Made by a program: the position numbers and the translations under genes
DNA from: Mesoterricola sediminis
Lineage (GTDB): Bacteria; Acidobacteriota; Holophagae; Holophagales; Holophagaceae
Length of the DNA: 64,000 nucleotides
Reading direction: 5' to 3'
Assembly (NCBI RefSeq): GCF_030295425.1
Contig: NZ_AP027081.1
Location: 1,116,001 to 1,180,000, forward strand
Shown: positions 9,263 to 17,770 of the stretch, one piece after another
How the letters are laid out: the number at the start of each line of letters is the position of its first letter
Position numbering within the stretch: the stretch's first letter is position 1
The notes under the pieces: generated by a model
The model's input: the letters and a program-made list of their open reading frames with translations, nothing else
Database searches by the model: none
Told to the model about the DNA's origin: nothing

Positions 9263-11302
9263 ATGAAGCCAAGCCTGCTCGGCCTAGCCCTGTCCCTGGT
9301 CGCCCTGCCAGGCCTGCGCGCCGAGGAGGGGATGTGGACGTTTGATAACCTCCCCCTCGCCAGTATGAAGGAGAAATTCGGCTTCGCGCCGGACCAGGCC
9401 TGGCTGGACCACGCCCGGCTCAGCTCCCTGCGCTTCCCCGGCGGAAGCGGTTCCTTCATCAGCGCCGATGGCCTGGTGCTCACCAACCACCACGTGGGCC
9501 GCGACCACATCCAGGCGGTCTCGGGTCAGGGGCGCGACCTGGTGAAGAACGGGTTCGTGGCCGCCACCCGCGACCAGGAGATCAAGGTCCCCGGCCTGGA
9601 ACTCTACACCCTCGTGGCCATGGAGGACGTGACGGCCCGGGTGGCCAAGGCCGCCCCGGAGGCGCGCCAGGCCGAACTGGGGCGGATCCAGAAGGAGATC
9701 CAGGACCGGACCGGGCTGCGGTCCGAGGTGGTCAAGCTCTACCAGGGGGGCGAGTACTGGATCTACAGCTACCAGAAGCACACCGACGTGCGCCTGGTGA
9801 TGGCGCCCGAGGTGCGGATGGCCAAGTTCGGGGGCGACGCCGACAACTTCACCTACCCGAGGTTCGGCCTGGACTTCGCCCTCTTCCGGGTCTACGAGGA
9901 CGGCCGGCCCTACCATCCCAAGGCCCACCTGGCCTGGGCCACGGAGGGCCTCAAGGCCGGCGATCTGACCTTCGTCACCGGCCATCCCGGCTCCACCGCC
10001 CGCCTCGAGACCCAGGCCCAGATGCTGGCCTCCCGGGATGTGGCGTGGCCCGAGCGGATCCGCGCCCTGGACGCCCTGCGCGGGGCCCTGGTCGACTACG
10101 GCCGCCGCTCCCCCGAACATCAGCGTCAGGTCGCCGCCCAGATCCTGAACGTGGAGAACAGCCTCAAGGCCATGAACGGCTACCTCGCGGGCCTGAAGGA
10201 CGCCGAGGCCCTGGCCCGGCTGGCCAAGGCCGAGCAGGACCTGCGGGCCCAGGTGGAGGCCGACCCCGCCCTCAAGGCCAAGGCCGGGGGGAGCTGGGAC
10301 GCCATCGCCAAGGCCATGGAGGTCCGGAACGCCCTCTGGCGGGAACAGGCCCTGGTGGACACCTGCAACAGCACCCTGCTGGGCCATGCCCTGACCCTGG
10401 TGCGCCTGCCGGAACAGGCCGCCCTGCCCGGCGCCAGGCGCCTGGCCGAATACAACGACGCCAACGTGGAGGCCACCCGGCGCCGCCTCCTGGTGGACCG
10501 CCCCTACCATCCCGAACTGGAGACGGCCCTGTTCACCCATGGCCTGAAGTCGGCCCTGGAAGGGCTCGGCGCCGCTCACCCCTTCGTCCAGGCCATGCTG
10601 GGCGGCCAGAGCCCCGAGGCGGTGGCCAAGGCCGCCGTGGCGGGCTCCCGCCTGGGCGATCCCGCCGTCCGCAAGGCCCTCCTGGAGGGCGGGCGCGAGG
10701 CGGTGCTGGCCTCCCGGGACCCCATGCTCCTCCTGGCCCGGAAGCTGGAAGCGCCCAACCGTCTCCTGCGCCAGCGGATCGAGGACGAGGTCAACGCCGT
10801 GGTCGCCGAGCACGGCGGCCGCATCGCCGGGGCCCGGTTCCGGATCTTCGGCAAGGGCGTCTACCCCGACGCCACCTTCACCCTGCGCCTGACCTACGGC
10901 GCCGTCTCCGGCTACCCGGCCAACGGCACCCACATCCAGCCCTTCACCACCCTCCACGGCCTTTTCGACCGGGCCCTGGCCTGGGGCCCCGAGGCGGAAG
11001 GGGGGGCCTGGTCCCTCCCTGCCCGCTGGTGGGAGCGCAAGGGCCGCCTGGCCCTGGAGACGCCGTACAACTTCGCCCACAGCGTGGACATCATCGGGGG
11101 CAATTCCGGCAGCCCGGTGCTGAACCGCAAGGGGGAGCTGGCGGGGCTCATCTTCGACGGCAACATCGAGAGCCTCGCGGGCCGCTACTACTACGACGCC
11201 AGAGTCAACCGGGGCGTCTCCGTGGACGCGCGGGCCATCCTCGAGGCCCTCGGCAAGGTCTACGACGCCCAGCACCTGGTCAAGGAAATCACTACCAAGT
11301 AA
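9263..11302 (+). CDS. S46 family dipeptidyl-peptidase, copy 1 (DPP7-like)
   Basis: The 679-residue secreted serine peptidase has a signal peptide (cleavage near LRA-EEG, residue ~20), the catalytic His motif LTNHHVG (74-79), the Asp region FTYPRFGLDFALFRVY (~200) and the Ser motif GGNSGSPVLN (Ser615). S46 peptidases are periplasmic or cell-surface enzymes that remove dipeptides from peptide N-termini. The residue 18 after the Ser is Gly (LIFDGNIES); in characterised enzymes Gly here goes with DPP7 (hydrophobic P1) and Arg with DPP11 (Asp/Glu P1), so DPP7-type specificity is inferred. It is first of three tandem copies; GGAG precedes the ATG. Confidence 0.92.
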   Translation: MKPSLLGLALSLVALPGLRAEEGMWTFDNLPLASMKEKFGFAPDQAWLDHARLSSLRFPGGSGSFISADGLVLTNHHVGRDHIQAVSGQGRDLVKNGFVAATRDQEIKVPGLELYTLVAMEDVTARVAKAAPEARQAELGRIQKEIQDRTGLRSEVVKLYQGGEYWIYSYQKHTDVRLVMAPEVRMAKFGGDADNFTYPRFGLDFALFRVYEDGRPYHPKAHLAWATEGLKAGDLTFVTGHPGSTARLETQAQMLASRDVAWPERIRALDALRGALVDYGRRSPEHQRQVAAQILNVENSLKAMNGYLAGLKDAEALARLAKAEQDLRAQVEADPALKAKAGGSWDAIAKAMEVRNALWREQALVDTCNSTLLGHALTLVRLPEQAALPGARRLAEYNDANVEATRRRLLVDRPYHPELETALFTHGLKSALEGLGAAHPFVQAMLGGQSPEAVAKAAVAGSRLGDPAVRKALLEGGREAVLASRDPMLLLARKLEAPNRLLRQRIEDEVNAVVAEHGGRIAGARFRIFGKGVYPDATFTLRLTYGAVSGYPANGTHIQPFTTLHGLFDRALAWGPEAEGGAWSLPARWWERKGRLALETPYNFAHSVDIIGGNSGSPVLNRKGELAGLIFDGNIESLAGRYYYDARVNRGVSVDARAILEALGKVYDAQHLVKEITTK

Positions 11303-11322
11303 CCCGTTCCATGGAGCCTCCG

Positions 11323-13383
11323 ATGCGCGCATCCCTCACCCCCCTGCTGGCCCTCCTCATCGCGGCCCCCGCGCTCCGCGCCGACGAGGGCATGTGGACG
11401 TTCGACAACCTCCCCACCCAGAAGATGAAGGCCAAGTACGGCTTCGCCCCCGACGCGGCCTGGCTCGACCACGTGCGCCTCAGCGCGGTGCGCTTCCCGG
11501 GCGGCAGCGGTTCCTTCATCAGCGCCGACGGCCTCGTGCTGACCAACCACCACGTGGGCCACAGCTGGATCGAGCGCGTCTCCGACCCGACCCACGACTA
11601 CGTGGGCAACGGCTTCGTGGCCGCCACCCGGGACCAGGAGATCAAGGTCCCCGGCCTGGAGCTGCACACCCTGATGTCCATGGAGAACGTCACCGAGGCG
11701 CTGGCCAAGGCCGTCCCGGCCGGGGCCGACGAGGCCCGGGCCGCCGCGGCCCGCCAGGAGGCCCTCGCCGGCCTCCTCAAGGAGGCCCGGACCCGGACCG
11801 GCCTGCTCTGCGAGCCCGTGGTCCTCTACCAGGGCGGCGAGACCTGGATCTACGCCTACAAGGTCCACAAGGATGTCCGGCTCGTCATGGCCCCCGAATA
11901 CGGCATCGCCGCCTTCGGCAAGGAATGGGACAACTTCTCCTACCCCCGGTTCTGCCTGGATTTCAGCCTCTTCCGCGTCTACGAGGACGGCAAGCCCTAC
12001 CGCCCCGCCCACCACCTGGCCTGGGCCGCCTCCGGCCCCAAGTACGGGGACATGACCTTCATGGTCGGTCACCCCGGGCGGACCTCCCGCCTGGAGACCC
12101 TGGCCCAGATGGAGGCCCAGCGCGACGCCCTGACCCCCCTCATGGTCCGGACCCTGGACCGGGCCCGCAAGGTGCTCCACGCCTACGCCGCTTCCGGCCC
12201 CGAGCAGGCCCGCCAGGTCTCCGACGCCATCATGGGCGTGGAGAACGGCTACAAGGTCTACGTGAACCAGCTCACCGGCCTCCGGGACAAGGAGGCCATG
12301 GCCGAGGTCGCCCGGGCCGAGGCCGAGCTGCGCGCGGCCGTCGAGAAGGACCCCGCGCTGAAGGCCCTGGCCGGCGGCAGCTGGGACAAGGTCGCCGCCG
12401 CCACCGCCCGCCGGGTCAAGGCCGCCGTCGAGGAGTCTCTCGTGGGCGGGCTGGGCAGCCGCACCCTGGAGTTCGCCCTGGCGGTGGCCAGGCTGGAGGC
12501 CGAGGCCGCCCTGCCCAAGGGCGAGCGGGACCCCCAGTTCCGCAGCGACGCCGACATCGAGCGCGTGAAGGGCCGCCTCAAGGCCACCCTCATCCCCGCC
12601 CCGGCCCTCGAGAAGGAAAGCATCGTCGCGGGCCTCAAGGCCGCCCAGGCCGAGCTGGGCGCGGCCCATCCCTTCGTGGCCGCGGCCCTACAGGGACGCA
12701 CCCCCGAGGCCGCCGCCGAGGCCCTGGTCTCCGGCACCCGCCTCATGGACGCCAAGGTCCGCGAGGGCCTTCTCTCCGGCGGATCCGAGGCCGCCGCCAA
12801 GGACCCGATGCTGGTGCTCGCCCGCAGGATCCTGGAGATCCAGAAGCCCATCCGCAAGGAGCAGCGCGAGGTCCAGGCCATCCTCTCGGAGCACGGCGGC
12901 CGGATCGCCCAGGCCCGCTTCCGCGTCCGGGGCCGCTCCGTCTATCCCGACGCCACCTTCACCCTGCGCCTGACCTACGGCGCCGTCGAGACCTACCCCT
13001 CCGCCGGCACCCTGGCGCCCCCCTTCACCACCTTCGGCGGCCTCTATGACCGTGCCGACGCGTGGGGCCCGGAGGCCGAGGACCACTCCTGGGAGCTGCC
13101 GAAGCGCTGGCAGGAGGCCCGGGGCCGCCTCGACCTGAGGACCCGTTTCAACTTCATCACCAACAACGACATCATCGGCGGCAACTCGGGCTCCCCCGTG
13201 GTGGACCGCCAGGGCCGGCTCATCGGCCTGGTGTTCGACGGGAACATCGAATCCAACGCTGGGCGCTTCTTCTTCGATCCCAAGGTCAACCGCGCCATCT
13301 CCGTCGACGCCTCCGCCATCCTGGCGGCCCTGGACAAGGTCTACGGCGCCGGACACCTCGTCACCGAGATCAACGCCAAATAG
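11323..13383 (+). CDS. S46 family dipeptidyl-peptidase, copy 2 (DPP7-like)
   Basis: The 686-residue paralogue of the preceding gene has a signal peptide ending at ALRA-DEG, LTNHHVGHSW, FSYPRFCLDFSLFRVY and GGNSGSPVVDRQG followed by LVFDGNIES, so the triad and the Gly discriminator are kept. It starts 20 bp after copy 1. ATG at 11323 is preferred because GGAG is correctly spaced; an in-frame ATG at 11311 overlaps that site. The helical middle part is the most divergent section relative to copies 1 and 3, suggesting different peptide preference or regulation. Confidence 0.92.
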   Translation: MRASLTPLLALLIAAPALRADEGMWTFDNLPTQKMKAKYGFAPDAAWLDHVRLSAVRFPGGSGSFISADGLVLTNHHVGHSWIERVSDPTHDYVGNGFVAATRDQEIKVPGLELHTLMSMENVTEALAKAVPAGADEARAAAARQEALAGLLKEARTRTGLLCEPVVLYQGGETWIYAYKVHKDVRLVMAPEYGIAAFGKEWDNFSYPRFCLDFSLFRVYEDGKPYRPAHHLAWAASGPKYGDMTFMVGHPGRTSRLETLAQMEAQRDALTPLMVRTLDRARKVLHAYAASGPEQARQVSDAIMGVENGYKVYVNQLTGLRDKEAMAEVARAEAELRAAVEKDPALKALAGGSWDKVAAATARRVKAAVEESLVGGLGSRTLEFALAVARLEAEAALPKGERDPQFRSDADIERVKGRLKATLIPAPALEKESIVAGLKAAQAELGAAHPFVAAALQGRTPEAAAEALVSGTRLMDAKVREGLLSGGSEAAAKDPMLVLARRILEIQKPIRKEQREVQAILSEHGGRIAQARFRVRGRSVYPDATFTLRLTYGAVETYPSAGTLAPPFTTFGGLYDRADAWGPEAEDHSWELPKRWQEARGRLDLRTRFNFITNNDIIGGNSGSPVVDRQGRLIGLVFDGNIESNAGRFFFDPKVNRAISVDASAILAALDKVYGAGHLVTEINAK

Positions 13384-13391
13384 GAGCAGCC

Positions 13392-15467
13392 ATGAGGACC
13401 CGCCTCCCCCTCCTCGCCCTCGCCGCCGCCCTCGCCGCCGGATCCGCCCTCCGCGCCGACGAAGGCATGTGGACGTTCGACAACCTCCCCGTCGCCAAGA
13501 TGAAGGCGGCCTACGGTTTCGCGCCTGACCAGGCCTGGCTGGACCATGTGCGCCTCTCCGCCATCCACTTCGGCGGCGGCAGCGGCTCCTTCATCAGCGC
13601 CGACGGGCTCGTCCTGACGAACCACCACGTGGGCCGCAGCTCCGTCCAGCTCCTTTCGGACCGCCTGAAGAAGGACTTCATCAAGGACGGCTTCCTGGCC
13701 ACTTCCCGTGACCAGGAGCTCAAGGTCCCCGGCCTGGAGCTGCGGACCCTCGTCTCCATGGAGAACGTGACCGACCGCGTGGCCAAGGCGGTGAAGCCCG
13801 GCCTGTCGGAGGCCGAGGCCCAGAAGGCCCGGCGCGAGGAGCTGGCCCGCATCCAGAAGGAGGTCCGCGAGAAGACGGGCCTCAGCCCCGACGTCGTCCG
13901 CCTCTACCAGGGCGGCGAGACCTGGATCTACGCCTACAAGCGGCACACCGACGTCCGCCTCGTGATGGCCCCGGAAATGCAGGTGGCCTTCTTCGGCGGG
14001 GATCCGGACAACTTCACCTACCCGCGCCACAACCTGGACTTCACCCTCTTCCGGGTCTACGAGGACGGCAAGCCCTACCATCCCGCTCACCACCTCACCT
14101 GGACCTCCACCGGCGTCAAGGCCGGCGACCTGACCTTCGTGGTCGGCCACCCCGGCTCCACGGAGCGGCTGGCCACCTTCGCCCAGATGCTCCACGCCGG
14201 CGAGTTCAGCCTGCCCCGGCGCATCAAGGCCATGGAGCGCCAGCGGGAGTCCCTCCTGGCCTACGGCAGCCTCTCCCCCGAGAACCGCCGCCAGGTCAAC
14301 AGCCTCATCTTCGGCCTGGAGAACAGCATCAAGGCCTCCACCGGCTACGTGTCCGGCCTCCGCGACAGGTCCGCCATGGACCGCATCCGCAAGGACGAGG
14401 AGGAGCTCAAGGCCAAGGTGGCCGCCGATCCCGGCTCCGACGCCAAGGGCAGCTGGTCCGCCATCGAGAAGGCCCTCGAGGCCCAGAAGGCGCTCTTCGA
14501 GGAGAGCCAGTTCGCCAACGCGCGCTCCGGCGCCATGCTGGGGAGCACCCTCCTGGGCCAGGCCCTGACCCTGGTCCGCCTCGCCGACGAGGCCGGCCTC
14601 CCCGCCGAGAAGCGCCTCGACGAGTACAAGGACGCCAACCTCGACGCCGTGAAGCGCCGGCTGCTCAACGAGCGCCCCTTCTTCCCGGCCCTGGAGACGG
14701 CCCAGTTCGCCTTCGGCCTCAAGGAGGCCGCCGCCGGCGCCCCTCCCGCGTACATCAAGGCCATCCTGGACGGCCGCACCCCCGAGGCCGCGGCCAAGGC
14801 CGCCGTCGAGGGCTCGAAGCTGGCCGATCCCGCCGTCCGCAAGGCCCTCCTTGAGGGCGGCAGGAAGGCCGTCGAAGCCAGCACCGATCCCATGATCCGG
14901 ATGGCCCGCATCCTCGACGCCCCCAACCGGGAGTTCCGCAAGCGCATGGAGGCGATCAACGCCGTCATCGCCGAGCACGGCGCCCGCATCGCCAAGGCCC
15001 GATTCAAGGCCTACGGCAAGACCGTCTATCCGGACGCCACCCTCACCCTCCGGCTCGCCTACGGCCCCGTGGCCGGCTATCCCGCCAACGGGACCCTCAT
15101 CCAGCCCTTCACGACCTTCGGCGGCATGTTCGATCGCGCCGCGGGCTGGGGCCCCGAGGCCGAGCACGGCGCCTGGGCCCTGCCCAAGCGCTGGATGGAG
15201 AAGCGCGCCGCCCTCGACATGGACACCCCCTTCGTCTTCGCCCACGCCGTGGACATCATCGGCGGGAACTCCGGCAGCCCCGTCGTGGACCGCAAGGGCG
15301 AGCTGGTGGGACTCATCTTCGATGGCAACATCGAGAGCCTCCCCGGCCACTTCTTCTACGACGGCCGCGCCAACCGCGGCATCTCCGTGGACGCCCGGGC
15401 CATCCTGGCCGCCCTGGACAAGGTCTACGAGGCCAAGGAGATCGTGAAGGAAATCCGCGGTAAGTAG
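13392..15467 (+). CDS. S46 family dipeptidyl-peptidase, copy 3 (DPP7-like)
   Basis: The 691-residue product has a signal peptide (ALAAGSALRA-DEG), LTNHHVGRSSVQ, FTYPRHNLDFTLFRVY and GGNSGSPVVDRKG followed by LIFDGNIES. It begins 8 bp after copy 2 with AGGAG before the ATG, so the three genes are one transcription unit closed by the hairpin terminator at 15491. It resembles copy 1 more than copy 2 in the middle region. Together the set points to a peptide- or protein-feeding lifestyle. Confidence 0.92.
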   Translation: MRTRLPLLALAAALAAGSALRADEGMWTFDNLPVAKMKAAYGFAPDQAWLDHVRLSAIHFGGGSGSFISADGLVLTNHHVGRSSVQLLSDRLKKDFIKDGFLATSRDQELKVPGLELRTLVSMENVTDRVAKAVKPGLSEAEAQKARREELARIQKEVREKTGLSPDVVRLYQGGETWIYAYKRHTDVRLVMAPEMQVAFFGGDPDNFTYPRHNLDFTLFRVYEDGKPYHPAHHLTWTSTGVKAGDLTFVVGHPGSTERLATFAQMLHAGEFSLPRRIKAMERQRESLLAYGSLSPENRRQVNSLIFGLENSIKASTGYVSGLRDRSAMDRIRKDEEELKAKVAADPGSDAKGSWSAIEKALEAQKALFEESQFANARSGAMLGSTLLGQALTLVRLADEAGLPAEKRLDEYKDANLDAVKRRLLNERPFFPALETAQFAFGLKEAAAGAPPAYIKAILDGRTPEAAAKAAVEGSKLADPAVRKALLEGGRKAVEASTDPMIRMARILDAPNREFRKRMEAINAVIAEHGARIAKARFKAYGKTVYPDATLTLRLAYGPVAGYPANGTLIQPFTTFGGMFDRAAGWGPEAEHGAWALPKRWMEKRAALDMDTPFVFAHAVDIIGGNSGSPVVDRKGELVGLIFDGNIESLPGHFFYDGRANRGISVDARAILAALDKVYEAKEIVKEIRGK

Positions 15468-15490
15468 CTCCCGGATCCCTTAACCGAAAA

Positions 15491-15519
15491 GCCCCGGGGC
15501 CCCTCCCCGGGGCCTTTTT
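15491..15519 (+). terminator. Rho-independent terminator after the S46 operon
   Basis: A 9-bp stem GCCCCGGGG/CCCCGGGGC with loop CCCCT is followed by CC and five T. It ends the S46 operon and lies upstream of the first Fn3-like lipoprotein gene. Confidence 0.85.
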
Positions 15520-15666
15520 ATTCCTGACGCCTGCTGGTAGATTTGAGGCATCCGTACTCTTGGCATCCCGCTCGGGGCAGCCGCCCCGGGGCCCGGCTTC
15601 CGGTCCGCCCGGAACCAGCCCGCATTCCAGGCGGGGGGATGCCCGGCTGGTTTTCCGGAGCCCTCG

Positions 15667-17676
15667 ATGGCCCAGCATCCCCTTCGACCCCTGAACTGCC
15701 TGGCCCTCCTCGCCCTGGCGATCCTCCCGGGCTGCAGCGGGGGCGGGGGCCAGCCGCAGGTTCCCCTGGAACCGCCGACCCACCTCACCGCGAGCTGGTC
15801 CACCACCTTCGCGGACCATGCGCACCTGACCTGGACCGCCCCGGCCCAACCCGTCGACGGCTACAACGCGGAATTCCGGATCGATTCGGGCGGCTACACC
15901 CGGCTGAACACCGAGGGCCTGTACAATCCGGCATGGACCTACGGGCATTGGCCGATCCCGTTGTCCACCCTTCCCGAACTCACGCCCCTCTCCTTCCGGA
16001 TGAGTTCCACGCGCGGGTCCGGGACTTCCGGGTACTCCAACGAGGCCAGCCTCATCGCGCCGCTCCGGGCCCCGGCGCGCCCCGTGACGACCGAGGTGAT
16101 CGGTGGCTACAGGGTGACCTGGATCAACAACAGCCTTGTGGCCGATTCGCTGACCCTGGAGCGGGGCGTCACCCCGAACGGGTACGCGCCCGACGCCGTC
16201 TGGACGCAGATCCCCGGCGTCGCCTTCGGCGCCCTCGACTACACGGACTTCGCGGCCCCGGAAGGCGCAGGAATCTGTTATCGGGTGACCTACGCCAGGG
16301 GCGCGGCCTCGACCTCCTCCACCAGCCTGGTCTTCACGAGCGGCTTGAACGGGCCCGTCAACCTGGTGGCGACGCCGGGGGCCGATTCCGTCCACCTGAC
16401 GTGGGCCAACCGGAGCACGGCGGCCGCCTCCGTCGTCGTCGCCCGCGCTTCGACCCTGGGCGCCGACCCGACATTCCTGCCCATCGCGACCCTTCCGCCG
16501 ACGGGGACCTCTTTTGACGACGTCCAGGTACCCACCGGGTACTACACGTACCGGGTGGAGGCGAGGGCCGCCGGAGCCTTCGCCGGAGCCCCGAGTCCGG
16601 CCGTCAAGGTGGCGATCCGACCCGCCGCGGTCCCGGGCCTGACCGTCGTCCCCAGCATCCTCCCTGCCATGCCCAGCGGCAGCCTCGGGGCCCTGGCCCC
16701 CCAGGGGACCTGGTTCCTGGGCATTCCGCCCGGGCTTTCCTCGACTTGCCGGGTCTTCCATCCGGTCGATGGCACCTGGGTCACGCAGGCGTTCGCCAGC
16801 GCCACCCGGCTGGCATCGCCGGGCCTCGCGTCGGACGCCCAGGGCCGGCCCCACCTTGTCCTGGCCCGGCCCGTCGCCCAAGGGAGTTCTCAATCCGTCC
16901 TTGTGCACGCCTGGTTTGACGGGGGCGCTTGGCAGGAGGAGGAAATCACCCGGACCTCCCTGCCCACGGGCTTCGCCCCGCCGGCCTTCGTACTGCCGGC
17001 CGGCAGCCAGCATCCCAGCGTGCTCTTCCTGACCTCCGCCCGGGACCTGATCTACATGAGCAGGGGGGAGGACGGCACCTGGCAGTCGGAGACGCTGGAT
17101 CCCTTCCTGCCCGTGGGCTTCGTGTGTGATCGGTTCACCCTGATCCTGGACGGGGCCGGCGCACCGGCCGTGCTCGCGGGGGATTACCCCGGACCCCAGC
17201 TCCTGCGCCGCACCGGTGCCGACGCGTGGGTCGCGGAGGCCCTTCCCAGCGGCCTGGCGGAGTACGGCGGACGCGGCTCGCTCGTAGCCACGGCGGATGG
17301 CGACCTGCACCTCTTCCTGGCCATGGAAACGACCTTCCTCAGCAGAACGTACAACCTGGCCTGGAGCCGACGGAGCGGCGGAGCCTGGAGTTCGCCCGCG
17401 ACCCTGGTCGCCCTCCGCGACGCGTCCCCCACGCCCAGCATCCAGGCGAAGGCGAGCCCCGATGGGACCCGGGTGATCGTCGCCTGTCCAACCCCCCTGG
17501 GCAACACCCTGCTGGCCTTTGCCCAGGGCGCCTGGGCCCAGGTGGTCCTGGGACCCGCGCTGGAGCCGCCGCCGCTGCTGGGCTTCATGTCCGATGGGCG
17601 CCTGCGGGTCCTCCAGAAGGCGGGCTATGAGTACGCCAATGGCTGGTCGGATTACGTCCAGTACACCGAGCCATGA
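15667..17676 (+). CDS. Fn3-like / propeller-like lipoprotein, paralogue 1
   Basis: The 669-residue lipoprotein has a signal peptide ending ILPGC-SGGGG, so it is lipid-anchored. Residues ~35-325 look like three successive beta-sandwich (Fn3-like) domains with LTWTAPAQPVDGYN, LTLERG and YRVTYARG motifs. Residues ~330-669 carry repeated short blocks of the type 'G-T-W', 'HAWFDG-W', 'W-R-R-GG-W', resembling beta-propeller blades. It is paralogous over its whole length to the next two lipoproteins. No catalytic motif is seen; extracellular binding or adhesion is a guess. Confidence 0.85.
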   Translation: MAQHPLRPLNCLALLALAILPGCSGGGGQPQVPLEPPTHLTASWSTTFADHAHLTWTAPAQPVDGYNAEFRIDSGGYTRLNTEGLYNPAWTYGHWPIPLSTLPELTPLSFRMSSTRGSGTSGYSNEASLIAPLRAPARPVTTEVIGGYRVTWINNSLVADSLTLERGVTPNGYAPDAVWTQIPGVAFGALDYTDFAAPEGAGICYRVTYARGAASTSSTSLVFTSGLNGPVNLVATPGADSVHLTWANRSTAAASVVVARASTLGADPTFLPIATLPPTGTSFDDVQVPTGYYTYRVEARAAGAFAGAPSPAVKVAIRPAAVPGLTVVPSILPAMPSGSLGALAPQGTWFLGIPPGLSSTCRVFHPVDGTWVTQAFASATRLASPGLASDAQGRPHLVLARPVAQGSSQSVLVHAWFDGGAWQEEEITRTSLPTGFAPPAFVLPAGSQHPSVLFLTSARDLIYMSRGEDGTWQSETLDPFLPVGFVCDRFTLILDGAGAPAVLAGDYPGPQLLRRTGADAWVAEALPSGLAEYGGRGSLVATADGDLHLFLAMETTFLSRTYNLAWSRRSGGAWSSPATLVALRDASPTPSIQAKASPDGTRVIVACPTPLGNTLLAFAQGAWAQVVLGPALEPPPLLGFMSDGRLRVLQKAGYEYANGWSDYVQYTEP

Positions 17677-17770
17677 ACTCCCGCCTCCGCCCTCGCATTG
17701 CTCCTGATCGGCCGCATCCTTTCCGGGTGCGCCGCGCGGATGCCCTCCCCGATCGTTGTCCGAGGTATCG

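Noticed and set aside
10045-13383. A 1112-residue fused protein over S46 copies 1 and 2
   Set aside because: The first third is an out-of-frame Arg/Pro/Gly-rich shadow of copy 1; the real copy 2 starts at 11323 with its own signal peptide.
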